NCBI GenBank assembly: GCA_018340375.1
Contig: JAFFJZ010000002.1
Coordinates: 27,236,001-27,300,000 of the forward strand
DNA: 64,000 nt
Source of the DNA: Gonatopus flavifemur
Lineage: Eukaryota > Arthropoda > Insecta > Hymenoptera > Dryinidae
Direction of reading: 5' to 3'
Every line of letters starts with the position of its first letter. Within the stretch, counting starts at the first letter, position 1. The notes beneath the pieces are model-generated. The model was not told the origin of the DNA and did no database searches. It was given only the letters and a program-made list of their open reading frames with translations. A program made the position numbers and the translations under genes. Shown here one piece after another: positions 21,090 through 32,879 of this stretch.

Positions 21090-22713
21090 ATTTCGTGCAT
21101 TGACCTGTAAAACGCAATGTTTCTCAATGCAATACGTATCGTTGTAATTTCGTGTAGTGTCATAATTTGTTTATGAAATACATTATACTCCTCCCACTTA
21201 CAATTCTTATTCCACAAAGGTGTGACGAAGTCACAATTTCATTGTTCTGTTCACCGTGTTAGATTCAACTTGAGAGTCCAATCCCGGAGTGAATGATTCC
21301 TCAACAATCTGGAAACGTGATCAACTTTCGATTACTTTGATCCTTTGGAGTCTGGAATCAAGTTTTTATTTCTCTTCTCTACCTATTGATACATATAATT
21401 TTACATGCATGTATAAGTGACGCTAAATAGAATATTATCCACAATAATTGGTATGCAAAAGTGTTCAGAAGAATAGTTATTTTCCTTCTGTTTTTCTCTC
21501 ACAAATGGTTCCAACGGTGGTTCCCTGTATTTGATTGCTTCTTATGCACTAGATTTCGAGAAGTCATAGCTCAAAAGTTCTCTAAAATTGGATGGGATGG
21601 AAGTTCAACAGAACGTTGTCGAATTTCCAATGTCATCCAGCAAGATTCAATAGATATTTCACTGAGAAAAAAACATTCGATTGAGTTCAACTGAATCTAT
21701 TTGATTCAGCAATACTGAAGCTGATGGTCAGGTTCTCTAAACATGGAATCACTGCTCAAAGCTTGATGCAATACAAACTTACAATAATCCATATTTCCCG
21801 ATTTTGAATCGGAAACAAGGCTTTCAAGTGGCAAATTTTAGTTCAATCGTCATTCGATTCTTATTAATTCATCAGTTGGAAATAATTACAAACGAACTTG
21901 ACTTCTCCTTGACGAAAGATAAATTATTCTCTTAGGAGACTCTAAGCGAGCTTCTTTAAAGAATTCAAGAAGACTTGAAAAAGTTTTTGAAGGATAAATC
22001 CTTTACAAGCTGATTTGTCAAGAAAGCGGAAGTGCTCAAGGAAGATTTAGGGAATGAAGCCTCTTTGTCGAAAAAAATGGGAGCTCTGTGAGATCGTGAA
22101 TATTTTCACAACAGTAAAATGGAGTTCGAAGAAAAACATTCGCTGGAACGTTTTGATTTTATTGAACACACTGAATTCGATCAATGTTCCTGATTTCATA
22201 GAAATATGTGCTGAGTCCTTACTTCTCCAAATGTTCGAAATACACACACAGAAAATTGATCGACGAAATATCATTCAAACTTAAGTAAAATTGGGATATA
22301 ATAGTATTTTCGCGGATTCCAGAATTCTGTGGATTTCGTTTCCCTCGACTACAAACAAAAATTCATCCAACCGTATTTTCATTGTACTCAACTAGTGAAC
22401 CTGATGGAAATATTTGAATGAATTTTCATCTGTAGTGGAGTAAAGTGGAGTCAAGTAGGTTATAACATTCGCTGAAATCCTATTATACCTTGGTTTTACT
22501 CAGTTCCGAATAATTTATCATCAATCCATTTTTTCAATGCAGAAAAATCACTCTAGTCATTCCTCAAGTTTGGGAAGGCCTTGTCAGGTTCTTATGAAAG
22601 ACTTGCGAAGTCAAGTAATGCTTCGTGAGAGCACATATTAGAAACAATGGACCTAATCCTTCAATAAATCTTCTGATTGAAAAATTTCAATACGAATGAA
22701 TTGATCCAGAATA
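21090..22713. other. No gene seen
   Basis: AT-rich. A lone CACTGAGAAAAAAAC at 21660 looks like one end of a MITE, but no partner end was found. Confidence 0.5.
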
Positions 22714-22939
22714 CACTGAAAACACAGTTTGTTCCAGCCGAACAAAATTTCGGTTGAAATGAACGCAAAGGAACTTTTTGGTTGACTGAAATAAAATTTA
22801 TTTGGGGTGAACAAAATTTGGTTCACAATAATTAAGGATTTCATACAGACAAATAAATTTTATTTCAGCCAACCAAAAAGTTTCTTTGCGTTCATTGCGA
22901 CCAGAATTTTGTTTCGCCAAAACAAACTTTTTTTCAGTG
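22714..22939. mobile_element. Fold-back MITE family K, copy 2
   Basis: TA at 22712-22713 and 22940-22941. TIRs CACTGAAAACACAG and CACTGAAAAAAAGT. Same mirrored body as 17682-17927. Confidence 0.88.
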
Positions 22940-22941
22940 TA

Positions 22942-23936
22942 GATATTATACGATATAAAGGACAAGGGATGCCCAGTGCATGTTATTTGTTATTTCATCC
23001 CAGCCAGCACAAAAGATCAATTCGAATTCATAAAGCCTTCTCAAAGATTTCTCGAATAGTCCCCATTATGCGACCAATAAGCATTCAATGAATTCAAAAT
23101 TGAAGCGTATTGATAATTCCCGGACAATTCATTATGAAATCTCGATGTGAGTTCTTTCTGTAACATTAACTTGTTCATTAGGAGTTAATTTTGAATTCAA
23201 AATATTGATGAGCATAATAGGAACTCTCTGTGGGAACTCGTGTGCTGTATGAGATGCATCCCCTGTGGAAAAACTCCAATAGAAACCTAAAGATACGATT
23301 TTATCGATATTACTTAATGCTTATTGATTTCTATTGTCATTCCGTCACAATCTCCAAAGCGCTTGTATCGGATACTACATGGAAGTTGATGTTTTATTGG
23401 TTTTTGTCAGCCTCATCGGTAAACCTTGTCACTACCCACAAAACAAATTTTCATGAAGGAACGATGTTGTTCTGTTTGAAACAATAGAATATATTGGACT
23501 TTTCTTAATGGGTCAGTAGAAATCACACTATCGAAAGAACTGGAATCTTCCGGAATTTCGTGTCTTTCACCCTAATTTTTCAGCATAAATATAAAAATTC
23601 ACTAAAACGTGTACTGGAGTTTTCATGATTTTAATGTAATTTTCCTGCAAAAATGTACAAGTTAATTGCTTCCAGTATGGTAGCGAAAGCTTTCGGTAGA
23701 GTTTATTTTCAACAGCGTATGTTTTTCGTATCATGCGCTAGACTCTCATTTTCGAAGCACGTGTATTGATACACGGGAACGGTTTGGAAATGGTTCATGA
23801 AATCAAGTTTATTGTTTCCGTATCTTTGGAACGATATTGAAAACTGTAGAAAATGTATCACTGATTGATCAGTTTTCGATTGAAACCATCGACTAAGTTT
23901 TGGAAAGTTTATTCAATCGTATTACAATCCTTACTA
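22942..23936. other. No gene seen
   Basis: AT-rich, short frames only. Confidence 0.5.
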
Positions 23937-24174
23937 CACTCAGAAGAATAGTTTACTTGGATATGAACCTACTAGACATTTCATTGCATCCAATAAAATT
24001 TTACTCGATTTGAGTAAATTTCATTTGAAATGAATGAAAGTTTATTTAAATTGAATAAATCTTTCATTTGATTCAACTAAAATTCTAGTAGATTCATATT
24101 CAAATAGAAAATTGAGTTGATTCAAACGAAGTTGAGTCAATCAAAATGAATACAAATATAAATTTCTTTCGGTG
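23937..24174. mobile_element. 238-bp MITE, CACTCAGAA / CACCGAAAG termini, TA target
   Basis: TA at 23935-23936 and 24175-24176. The arms share AATGAATGAAAG, TTGAATAAA and ACTAGA-type words in mirrored order; the TIRs are imperfect. Confidence 0.7.
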
Positions 24175-24873
24175 TACATACTCAAACTTTTTGTTACAAT
24201 TCAAGTTGGAGAATGTGGTACAAGTAATAAATGTTGAATATTATATTCATGCAGGTGCTGACTGAAGGTGTTCAAACTGTCAATGATGACCTGCTATGGA
24301 GTTTGAGTGATGAGGGAGTGGATGTATAGATATTCGTTAAGCTGGTAAGTTGATCTAATCGCTTATTTCATGATGAAAAATGTGAAAAATACAAATGTTC
24401 TCACTTTTTAGATACGGTAATTGCTTAGATTTTCATTCAATTGTTAAAATTATACCTTCAGTATAATTATAATTGAAAATTACTCATTATTGCTCAAATC
24501 TAATGGAATTTCATTCCAATTGAACAATTTTACATGAAACGTCTCCTAAATGAAAATTTATGCTGTTGAGAAATCATCCTAAATTTTCTCGTCTCCTAAA
24601 AAGATATATAAGAAACAATGAAGAGTCATTCTCTGAATCAGTTGAACTATGATTTTTATTAAACTTGAAGTAAAACTAAGATGAAGACACATTTATATAT
24701 TCCACATTCCACTATAAAGACATCGCTTCTGTTTTCTTATCAATAATAATTATGTGATACGGTGGTTCAAACCCAAGTCATATCATTCTCAAGCGATTTC
24801 TCAATAATCAAATAATACACTGAGAAAAAAAATGAAGTAAGCTCAACTTAAGCGTGTATTTGGACTGTATATA

Positions 24874-26156
24874 TTAGGTGTACAAATAAGTTTCCGCGGT
24901 TTTTTATAAAAAATGAGGAATTTATTGTAAAGGAAAAGTACATTACGTTTTATTCAAAGTATTTTCCATCATTTGCCATTACTTTTCCCCATCTTTCTGG
25001 CAACATTCGGATACCCCGTCGAAAAAACTCTTCATCTTTTGACGCTATCCACAAATCTAGCCAATTTTTGGTGTCTTCATATGATGTGAAGCGCTGCTCA
25101 GACAGACCATGTGCCATCGACCGGAACAGGTGATAATCAGAAGGGGCTAAGTCTGGTGAATACGGCGGGTGGGGTAAAACTTCCCAGTTGAGTGTTTCCA
25201 AGTATGTTTTTACCGGCGCCGCAACATGTGGACGAGCATTATCGTGTAAAAGAATAATTTTGTCGTGTCTGGAGTAGTAATGGGCGCGTTTTTCCTTAAG
25301 TGCCCGACTCAATCTCATCAATTGTGTTCGGTAGAGAGCTCCAGTAATGGTTTCGCTTGGTTTCAGCAATTCATAATACACGACACCAAGCTGATCCCAC
25401 CAAATACACAGCATGAGTTTTTTTCCATGAATATTCGGCTTAGCTGTCGATGTTGATGGTTCGCCGGGCTTAACCCATGACTTTCTCTTCTTTGGATTAT
25501 CGTAGTGAATCCATTTTTCGTCACCAGTGACTATACGATGCAAAAACTCTTTTTTATTCCTGGCAAGCAGCATTTCACTCATGCATAATCGGCGTTCAAC
25601 GTCTCTCGGCTTTAGTTCATATGGAACCCAATTTCCTTGTTTTTCAATCATTCCTAAGGATTTTAAACGATGTGAAATTGCTTGTTGAGTCACTTGTAGA
25701 GTAAGTGCAAGTTCTTTTTGCGTTTGGGACGAATCTTCCTCCAATAGTACTTCTAATTCCATGTCTTCGTACACTTTCGGCCTTCCACTGCGTTCTTTGT
25801 CTTTAACGTCAAACTCACCGTTCTTAAACTTTTGAAACCATTCCTGACAACTTCTATCACTTAAAGCAGCTTCACCATATGCTTCTAGAAGCAATCGATG
25901 CGCCTCAGCTGCAGATTTTTTCACATTAAAGAAGTAAATCAAAAGTTCCCGCAAATGATGCTTATTCGGAATAAAACTTGACATTTTTGCACGAAAAAAA
26001 TTACGTGATGCTGATACGGAATCACTAGTACTTTAAGGTTATGGTGTTGCCAGATGACTAAACTTGGGATATTACGTTTTACATCTGACAATTTCTCCAT
26101 AACCTTCTGGTGGGGCCATCTTTTGACAAACCGCGGAAACTTATTTGTACACCTAA
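24874..26156 (-). mobile_element. Complete, apparently intact mariner transposon
   Basis: 1,283 bp flanked by TA (24872-24873 and 26157-26158). Perfect 29-bp TIRs begin TTAGGTGTACAAATAAGTTT and continue CCGCGGTTT. It encodes one uninterrupted transposase on the minus strand. It may sit inside an older MITE, since CACTGAGAAAAAAAA lies 56 bp to the left. Intact ends and frame make this the best candidate for an active element here. Confidence 0.95.
24950..25984 (-). CDS. Mariner transposase, intact, 344 aa
   Basis: A DDD transposase for cut-and-paste movement at TA sites; it would act in the nucleus on the 29-bp TIRs. Residues 1 to about 115 form the paired-like helix-turn-helix DNA-binding region, with the GRPK motif at 67-70. 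WVPYEL at 119-124 is the mariner linker. The catalytic triad is D155 (TGDEKW), D248 (HDNARPH) and D283 (APSDYH). Exactly 34 residues lie between the last two, the D,D34D mariner signature. YSPDLAP is at 275-281. The length of 344 is normal. It starts at an ATG about 170 bp inside the TIR and stops about 76 bp from the other tip. It differs from the copy at 49415-50449 at four residues (D43E, K63Q, L309V, M336V). I cannot fix the subfamily; it is not cecropia- or irritans-like. Confidence 0.96.
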   Translation of the reverse strand: MSSFIPNKHHLRELLIYFFNVKKSAAEAHRLLLEAYGEAALSDRSCQEWFQKFKNGEFDVKDKERSGRPKVYEDMELEVLLEEDSSQTQKELALTLQVTQQAISHRLKSLGMIEKQGNWVPYELKPRDVERRLCMSEMLLARNKKEFLHRIVTGDEKWIHYDNPKKRKSWVKPGEPSTSTAKPNIHGKKLMLCIWWDQLGVVYYELLKPSETITGALYRTQLMRLSRALKEKRAHYYSRHDKIILLHDNARPHVAAPVKTYLETLNWEVLPHPPYSPDLAPSDYHLFRSMAHGLSEQRFTSYEDTKNWLDLWIASKDEEFFRRGIRMLPERWGKVMANDGKYFE

Positions 26157-26158
26157 TA

Positions 26159-26482
26159 GTTACCACGAAGGAATTGTATTTGAACTAAACATAATTTCGT
26201 TGAGGCAATCACACAAAATTACGCTGATGTCGTGCAGCCAACTACATCACACTTTTATAGTATCATCAACGTTCATTTTGTTCAAACATCAATGTCATTC
26301 ACTGGAGTTATCGTTGTAGTTGAATCAATTCATTTCGTTAGTTTGAACAATTGTGGGAGAAATGTAATTGAACGCATTTTTAGTTCTAATAAAGAAATAA
26401 TTATTTGAAAATTACCTGATTAGAGATGGTAGAATACAGGGTATGTAGTACATTAACAACTTTTGCAAGAGCAAAATGCGAA
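26159..26482. other. No gene seen
   Basis: AT-rich flank of the mariner. Some GTAGTTGA words recur at 26850-26930. Confidence 0.4.
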
Positions 26483-26568
26483 GCGCGCTGTAGAGAAACG
26501 GTTAGGACATTAGTGTCTCAGATAGGTAGGTAAACTCAAGATAGGTAGGTTCGATTCCCCTCAAATGA
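26483..26568 (+). other. tRNA-like segment (SINE head or tRNA pseudogene) with internal 19-bp duplication
   Basis: GGTTCGATTCC matches the pol III B box, and TAGAGAAACGGTTAGGA resembles a tRNA D-arm/A-box region. Between them the 19-bp word GATAGGTAGGTAAACTCAA at 26521-26539 is followed by a repeat of its first 11 bases, which breaks a normal tRNA fold. It is not a functional tRNA. Confidence 0.4.
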
Positions 26569-27190
26569 GATTTGATATATACACTTACCGGTATCATCAT
26601 GGTGAGATATCGAAGCATTTCACAGATTGAACAGTAAACAAATGAAGATTAACTTTTTTATTTACACATTTTTTTTACATAAATATATTTATGATTTGAA
26701 ATGAAATAGTCTTGCATTAAACATCTTGTAACCTTGAACGGATTCTTCTATTGAGTTGATTGGAATAATTATTGAATCTAATGAAATACGGTACAATTGA
26801 TTGTAATAAGTATCATTTTTATGTTAAAAGAATGATGTATTTGATCAAATTACCATTTAGTTCTGTCAACTACATCTGTAGTTGATGGGAATCAATCTTT
26901 ACAAACATACGATGTAGTTGAAAGAACTAAACCGTCTTTGAGTTCACAATCTTTTTTTCTCAGTTTAGTTTTCCAATTCCTCTCGAAATATCGAACAACA
27001 TAATTTATTACAAGATGTGACCCAATATTCACATGTTTCAAATGAAAATAATTAAAGAAAGAAGGTGGAATAACGGAAATCGAAACTTCACGGTTCACAG
27101 TTTATGTCACATCAACAGAAGCAAAGAAATCGTTGTGTAAAATCAAAAATATGAAACAACACTTTCGAAGAGATAATTGCATGGGAATAG
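26569..27190. other. No gene seen; short hairpin near 26855-26930
   Basis: TTTAGTTCTGTCAACTACATC and GATGTAGTTGAAAGAACTAAA form an imperfect stem. Otherwise AT-rich, with short frames. Confidence 0.4.

Positions 27191-27224
<34 letters not shown>
27191..27224. repeat. (AT)n microsatellite
   Basis: Continuous AT repeats with one G interruption at 27215. Confidence 0.95.
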
Positions 27225-27522
27225 GCATCGCATATCGGAGCACCACGGAAAAATGAAAGCAGCCAAATGCGTCATTCACGTATATAATTCTGAATAAGGA
27301 CAGGAATAATTTGAATTATGATTTCAATTTGACGTAGTTCTCGTTGAAAAGCATTTTCATGAAAATATTCGATATTTCCATGAAAATAACCGCGTCAAAG
27401 GCATAAAAAGTGTCAATTTCCCCACGTATCGCATACATCAAATTCGGATTTATTTTACATCCTGTGATTTTTATTTCCATTCATTTTATTCGTGTCCTTC
27501 ATTTCATTCGTCATGTGATTGT

Positions 27523-27783
27523 TTGTGGAAACAGTTTACTATCGTTTATCTTTTAATTTTCCCAAATGTACACAATGTTAATGGAAAAGAATTTTATAAT
27601 GAATTCAGACGAGACATACAAGTGTTCGAAAACAAGTTTGAAATTGATGAACAAAATTCATGGATAAATCAGGACTGGAAATGGGGAAAACATCAACTTC
27701 AATATCCAACATTTCGAACTGTTTATTATAGATGTTTACCTTCAGGAGAGCTTCGTGCAAAACTCCACGTTGATGAATACTGA
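27523..27783 (+). CDS. Candidate short secreted-protein exon, unrecognised
   Basis: An open frame of 86 codons ending in TGA. Its beginning, WKQFTIVYLLIFPNVHNVNG, resembles a signal peptide with a possible cleavage before KEFYNEF. The rest is charged and aromatic (INQDWKWGKHQLQYPTF) and contains a single cysteine (YYRCLPSG). There is no ATG: the frame opens at TTG and stays open upstream, so it would have to be a downstream exon. A pyrimidine-rich tract and AAACAG ending at 27535 could be a splice acceptor in phase. It overlaps no repeat I can see. I do not recognise the family. It is the best non-transposon coding candidate, but chance is a real alternative. Confidence 0.22.
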   Translation: MWKQFTIVYLLIFPNVHNVNGKEFYNEFRRDIQVFENKFEIDEQNSWINQDWKWGKHQLQYPTFRTVYYRCLPSGELRAKLHVDEY

Positions 27784-28064
27784 ATTTCGCAGAAATGGAA
27801 AATTAAATTACACCCAGCTTAACGGAAAAAACAATGTTATACACAGACTTCGAACAAGACAAAAAGAGTCTTCATTAAAATATGAATAATTATTAAAAAA
27901 ATGTAATAAGTCGACAATTGATTTGTCGATAAACTCATTAGCACGATGAAAAATCAGAATCTGATAAAACTTATGTTAAGAAAAATTTGAAATTTCAATC
28001 ACATTCCAGTTATATGTCTGCTAACGTGAAAAAGTTTATTAGTAGAACTAACATCCTAACACAA
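27784..28064. other. No feature seen
   Basis: AT-rich sequence between the candidate exon and the next repeat; no clear polyadenylation signal. Confidence 0.4.
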
Positions 28065-29551
28065 CCCAAGTGTGTATTAATAGCGGGCCCAATCTAAGCC
28101 CAGGGTGGGTGCCCATGCTGCCCCACATGGGGCCAAGCTGGGCAGACAAATGGGACCAACCCTGAGAAGATAACATCGTTCCCAGCTTGGCCGTATTGCT
28201 TTGCCCGAGGATTGGTAACACCATGGGCCCAGCATGAACCCAGACTAGGCAATCAATACTTTGGAATTGGAAAATTGTTTTGTACTAGTGTTGCCGCGAT
28301 CTTCGATCCGGATCGAAGATCGTCTCGGATCGGCTCGAAATTCCGAGCCGATCTTCGAGCAGAGCTGAAAAAATTTCAGTCGATCCGAGTTTCGAGCTAA
28401 GCCAGAACTATGAGATCGACGAGCCAGATCGTTACTGAGAAAATTTCCTATCAGACGAAGGACCCTGGTTAAGAAAAACCATTGAATCTCGCCAAATCTC
28501 ATTGAATCTTGGATTATGAAACAATATTGTGTTGAATGTTTAATTAGCAGCAGAGTCGATATTAAGAAAATATGTTTATAAAGTGGATTTTTCTTCATCG
28601 CCAATCCTCTGAAGATAAATTCAATGATATATTTATCTACTTATTCATTGGAAAATGCATTCATGGAGTTTTTATAACTAACATTTATGGAATTTGATTT
28701 GCCGAGTCATAAAAATTTTGAGAAAACGTTGTTTTATACTTTAACTTCAAGAGCTTTAGAAATACAGTCCAGGCCAAAAGTTTGAATACACCCAAAGGAA
28801 AAACAATTTTTTCAGTTGATGTGTTTGTTTCAGGAAATCAACTTACTTTATTTACATAAGTTCATTGTGTTTTATATTGTTTAGACATTTTTTGATTATT
28901 ATTTATGTAGTTTATATGAATTAAATCAATTTCGAACAGCGAAGATGTAAAAATGTTAAATGTCTTTAGGTTAATTCAAACTTATGGCCTGTACCGTATG
29001 CTCTATTCCAAGGAGCCTCTGGATGCAAGAATTTTTTATTCGCGTTTGTTTCGAACGAAGTAGGATCGTGAGATCTTCGATCTAGCTCGACGATCTTCGA
29101 GCCAATCCGAGCTTTGATCCGATCTGCGAGCCGAGCCTATTTGTCAAAAACAAGAGCCAAGCCGAGCTCATGCTCAAAACTCGGATTAGCTCGGATTGCG
29201 GCAACACTATTTTGTACTCTACCCCAGTCTTGGGCCTAGTGTTGAGCCCCATCGTACCTGTATGGGCCCAAGACTGGACCAAAATTCATACACGCTGAGG
29301 ATTGTACAGACATGCTCGGGATATAAATTCACCTCAATCTTGACCTAACGCTGGTTCAAGTTGGGGCCAAGTTCAAATGTACCTGTATTAAGATTCATTG
29401 TTTCCATTTTTTCCCATCCATAATTGTATGGGAGAGCACAACAGAACCAAAATTGAACCAACATGGGTCCCATCGTCATTCCCTAATACTGGGTTAAAGA
29501 TGATGGACCCAGCCTGGGGCCCATTGTTATTATAGGCAATACACGCTCAGG
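28065..29551. mobile_element. CCCAAG-terminated repeat, copy 1, split by a hAT MITE
   Basis: Ends CCCAAGTGTGTATT and the reverse complement CCTGAGCGTGTATTGCC are imperfect TIRs. The body is rich in GGGCCC and TGGGCCC words. Removing the hAT insertion and its duplication leaves about 555 bp. A second copy in opposite orientation at 32331-32679 shares GCCCGAGGA and GTATTGCTTTGCCCGAGGA. Superfamily unassigned; target site unclear. Confidence 0.65.
28286..29209. mobile_element. Non-autonomous hAT element, 924 bp, 8-bp target duplication
   Basis: Begins TAGTGTTGCCGCGATC and ends GCGGCAACACTA. It is flanked by perfect 8-bp duplications TTTTGTAC (28278-28285 and 29210-29217). Subterminal regions on both sides repeat GATCTTCGA, GAGCCGA and CTCGGAT words in both orientations. 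The 119-residue minus-strand frame across the left end is a translation of these repeats, not a gene. Confidence 0.9.
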
Positions 29552-29695
29552 AAGAACAAACCATTTTTTTCCGTGGAATTCAGTCTGATAATTTGAATTG
29601 GGTTTCCAATTTATTGGAAGAAATTTAAAATTGATGTGTATTTGGCTTGGCTAGAAGCCTTGGAAATATGAATCAATTTAGAAATTGAATTACTA

Positions 29696-29981
29696 GCCCT
29701 TCAAGTACACACAGGTGCAAATTCACACCAACCATTTTCATACTTTGCGTTTTTCGTAAATAATTGATTTTATTCTCGTATTTTTCTCACCAATCGAATG
29801 AGATATTTATGAATTTTCTTCCATACCACGTTAATCTGCACAATTTTCCCTTCAAATTGTGAAAAAGTGAGATCAAATTGGTCGAACAGGAACCGAGTTA
29901 TTATTCGGTAAAGTTGCGTGGTGCGAATTTGCACCTGTGTGTGCTCCGTAGGTGTGAAAGGATGTGTGTACTTGAAAAGCC
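29696..29981. mobile_element. MITE with TTCAAGTACACACA inverted repeat
   Basis: GCCCTTCAAGTACACACAGG at the left and GGCTTTTCAAGTACACACA (reverse complement) at the right. A second motif, AGGTGCAAATTC, is also mirrored. The right side has an extra 24-bp segment. Confidence 0.65.
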
Positions 29982-30229
29982 AGGAATACAAGAAAATCCA
30001 AACTTTCAAACTGAATGAAAACCCCCTTGAATGGAAACTTAAGAAACTCATTGCGACTCAAATTTCATTTCATTTGAAGAATTGACTGGAATTCAGTTTT
30101 CCCTACTGTATCAGCATTTTTTTGATGCATATGTATTTCCAGATGAAGCAGTATGAGATGGGGATAATTTTGGCTGCATCCTTTGAAATAATCCCACATT
30201 CGAAATGCATCCTAGTAAATATTTGTCTA

Positions 30230-30376
30230 GAAATTCTCTAGTTGTAACACCCACCCCACTGAAGAACTAAAGACCCAAATAGGTTACTTTAGAATTGCCA
30301 GTCCAATTTTCAACTCATAAGGAAGCTATGTGGGTCCAGTTTTTCGTTGGGGTAGTTGTTACAACTTCAAAATTTC
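30230..30376. mobile_element. 147-bp fold-back MITE, TA target
   Basis: TA at 30228-30229 and 30377-30378. GTTGTAACACCCACCCCACT pairs with GTTGGGGTAGTTGTTACAAC. Confidence 0.65.
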
Positions 30377-32330
30377 TACTTTTTACTGTGCACTAGTTTC
30401 GCCTACCTTCCTCTAGTTGATATATTTTCTTTAATAAAGTGGATTTGATCTGATTTCCCGACTGCAGGTTAAAAGTCAAAACGAGTTCCACATGATAAAT
30501 ATTTACAATATTGTCTCAAATGAACCTCAATTTTGATTTTTCAATTACAATTCCACCTACCTGTAGTTAATTCATTCCTGATTATCATGTTTTGAATTTT
30601 ACCAATTTCCATTTCCCCTATCATTTTCGAACCCTCAAGAGCAGATCTAGATTACCTGTGAAAATACTCATGAAAAAGAAAGGGTAAAGAGTTGATACAA
30701 ATCTCATACCGAAATGAAAACGTATAACAGACATTTGAGATAATGAACAGTTTTCTCTCGAAATGACTTTTCGTTGAGAAAAGGGTGCAATCAAGAGTTA
30801 TTTAGGGAGAATTGAGGACCGAAAAGGGTTGATGCTAAAAAACATACACCGCGCACGATTGATCACTTGGAAAAGTTTATTTTGTTGGCGTAAGCACAAG
30901 GAAGGAGTAAAACAAGTGTAAAAGGCTATCAATCTCAAGTCGATGATGAACCCTTGCGTGAATGAGAAAACGGTAGAAACTTGAACTCTATAATTTATTC
31001 ACGATCGTGAATCACTTGTGATCAAGGCACAACGTTGAGTTATTATCTTTGGAACCAAAGCAAAAGGAGAGCAAATCATTAACGAACTGAAAGCTTATTT
31101 TGTTTCCCACAGATGGAGGGAACATATTCTCAATCACAATTGTCTCTGTTCATGATTACATTTGGGATAACTGTTGAATATGTTTTATCGATAAGGATAT
31201 ATTTTCGTAAGTGGTATAAACTTTCGTTTACATGAAAACTGGAGTAGAAGTTTTTGTTCTCATTAAAAAAATAATCATTATCAGTTCAAATATTAAATGA
31301 ATTCTATGTAACTTGCAGAAAATCCTGCTCAAATTACTAAAGAATATTGCTTCACTGCTGTACATGAAAAATTATACTTGAATCGTACAATTCATATTCT
31401 TCAACGTAGTTTTTTTCAAACGAATGTACAATGGGTCAAAAAAGACTCACATTCACCTCCCGTGAACTTTTGTGTAATTGCATCAAAATTGCAACAGTTA
31501 TTCCTCTTAGCTGGGTTCAATTAACTTTTACAACTGCTGTGTTCTTTTCCGAGTGAAGTAAAGTACTTCCATGAAAATGACTCGTTCGAGAAGCCACCAG
31601 ATTTGTGTTGTTTTGATCGACTTTTAGTTAAAATAATATCATTTCATTATCATTTTTACAATTCGTTCGCATAGGTCGGTGGATAGATGCAAAATAGAAA
31701 ATATTGATAAATTATTCTTTCCCGTGTTCCTGTGAAACAATTCACTCCCGCAGGGAAATGAGAAATGATTTGAAAATTGTGAAAAAAAATTCATTTATCG
31801 AATGCTCAGTGCATTTTTCGCATGTGTTGATGTTCCAGCGAATTCACATTCGTATTTACCATCTGTTTACTCATAAGCGGAAGAATATTGAAAAAAAGGA
31901 GAGCAGAAAACATGTATCCAGCATTGCCCTGTTTTCAGACTACAAATACCGATACTGGTAAAATGATCAAAATCAACGAGAATGTCAAATGCGCATTACA
32001 ATAAAAATGAGTAATGAAGTTCCAATACCTGTAATAATTTTCCAATAAATACGTTGATTCCTTATTATTAATAATAAGTTCGAATTGATATGTCAATTGT
32101 GATATTCAAATTCCATTAACCGACTAACCAAAATGTGCATAAGAATTGTAATGTGATGATTTGGAATACGCTCATAATAATGTTTCCTACAATGATGTGA
32201 AATATGGAGAAGTTTGGATGAATTGATGCAAAGGGACTGTAGAATTCCTAAGCAGGTGATGTTATTCATTTATAGAATGAATCCCGAAACACTTAAAACT
32301 AACATTTCTGAATTCCTTATGCTTCAGGTT
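30377..32330. other. No gene seen
   Basis: AT-rich. The frame at 31704-31961 (85 residues) has no recognisable domain. Confidence 0.5.
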
Positions 32331-32679
32331 CCCAAGTGCGTATCGCCGATATTGACAATGGGCCCAAGCAGGGTCCATTCGCTTAAATCCAGTATTGGGA
32401 AATGACAATGGGACCCATCTTGGACTAATCTTGGCCCTATTCTTTATTCCCATACAATTATAGTTCGTAGAAAATGGGAATATTGAACTTTGGTGCGTGC
32501 CTGGCCCTAAGTTGAGCCAAGATCGGCTTAGGTCAGGGCCTATTGTATCACCTAGTCCTCGGGCAAAGCAATACAGCCAGGCTGGAAACGATGTTATCAT
32601 CCCAGAGTTGGTCCCACGTTAGGTAGCATGGGCACCCACTTTGGGCCCTCATTGGAACCGTAGTAAATACACGCTTGGG
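32331..32679. mobile_element. CCCAAG-terminated repeat, copy 2 (inverted relative to copy 1)
   Basis: Ends CCCAAGTGCGTAT and, reverse complemented, CCCAAGCGTGTATT. The right half, read on the minus strand, matches the left half of copy 1 closely (GGGTGCCCATGCT, GATAACATCGTT). The right end is followed by TTAA, but the left is preceded only by GGTT. The 112-residue frame here is a by-product. Confidence 0.7.
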
Positions 32680-32796
32680 TTAATGAATGCAGAACGTTCA
32701 ATTCGTTGAAAATGTTCAAGACCTATTTTACCACGAAATTCCTTATGAGATATCATATTTCCATACTGAATTTAATAACCCTACAAACAATGATTA

Positions 32797-32869
32797 CTGG
32801 CGTTTCAATGGGCCGCTGATGGTTCGGCAATGCCATTGAAGAGCCGTCACTGGCCCTTTGAAACGCCAG
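32797..32869. repeat. 73-nt hairpin, small fold-back
   Basis: CTGGCGTTTCAATGGGCC pairs with GGCCCTTTGAAACGCCAG, with one bulge. A weaker match extends about 12 bp outward. Size is pre-miRNA-like, but a tiny MITE is more likely. Confidence 0.6.
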
Positions 32870-32879
32870 CAATTGTGTT

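Noticed and set aside
24815..26967. A MITE interrupted by the complete mariner (CACTGAGAAAAAAAA at the left, TTTTTTTCTCAGTTTAG at the right)
   Set aside because: The ends are alike, but interior symmetry is weak and the right tip begins AACTG; not firm enough to call.
28245..28604. 119-residue minus-strand frame
   Set aside because: Lies across the left end of the hAT MITE; its Arg/Ser-rich half is a translation of GATCTTCGA-type subterminal repeats.
32262..32600. 112-residue minus-strand frame
   Set aside because: Falls inside the CCCAAG-terminated repeat; the translation has no domain and the repeat has no coding role.
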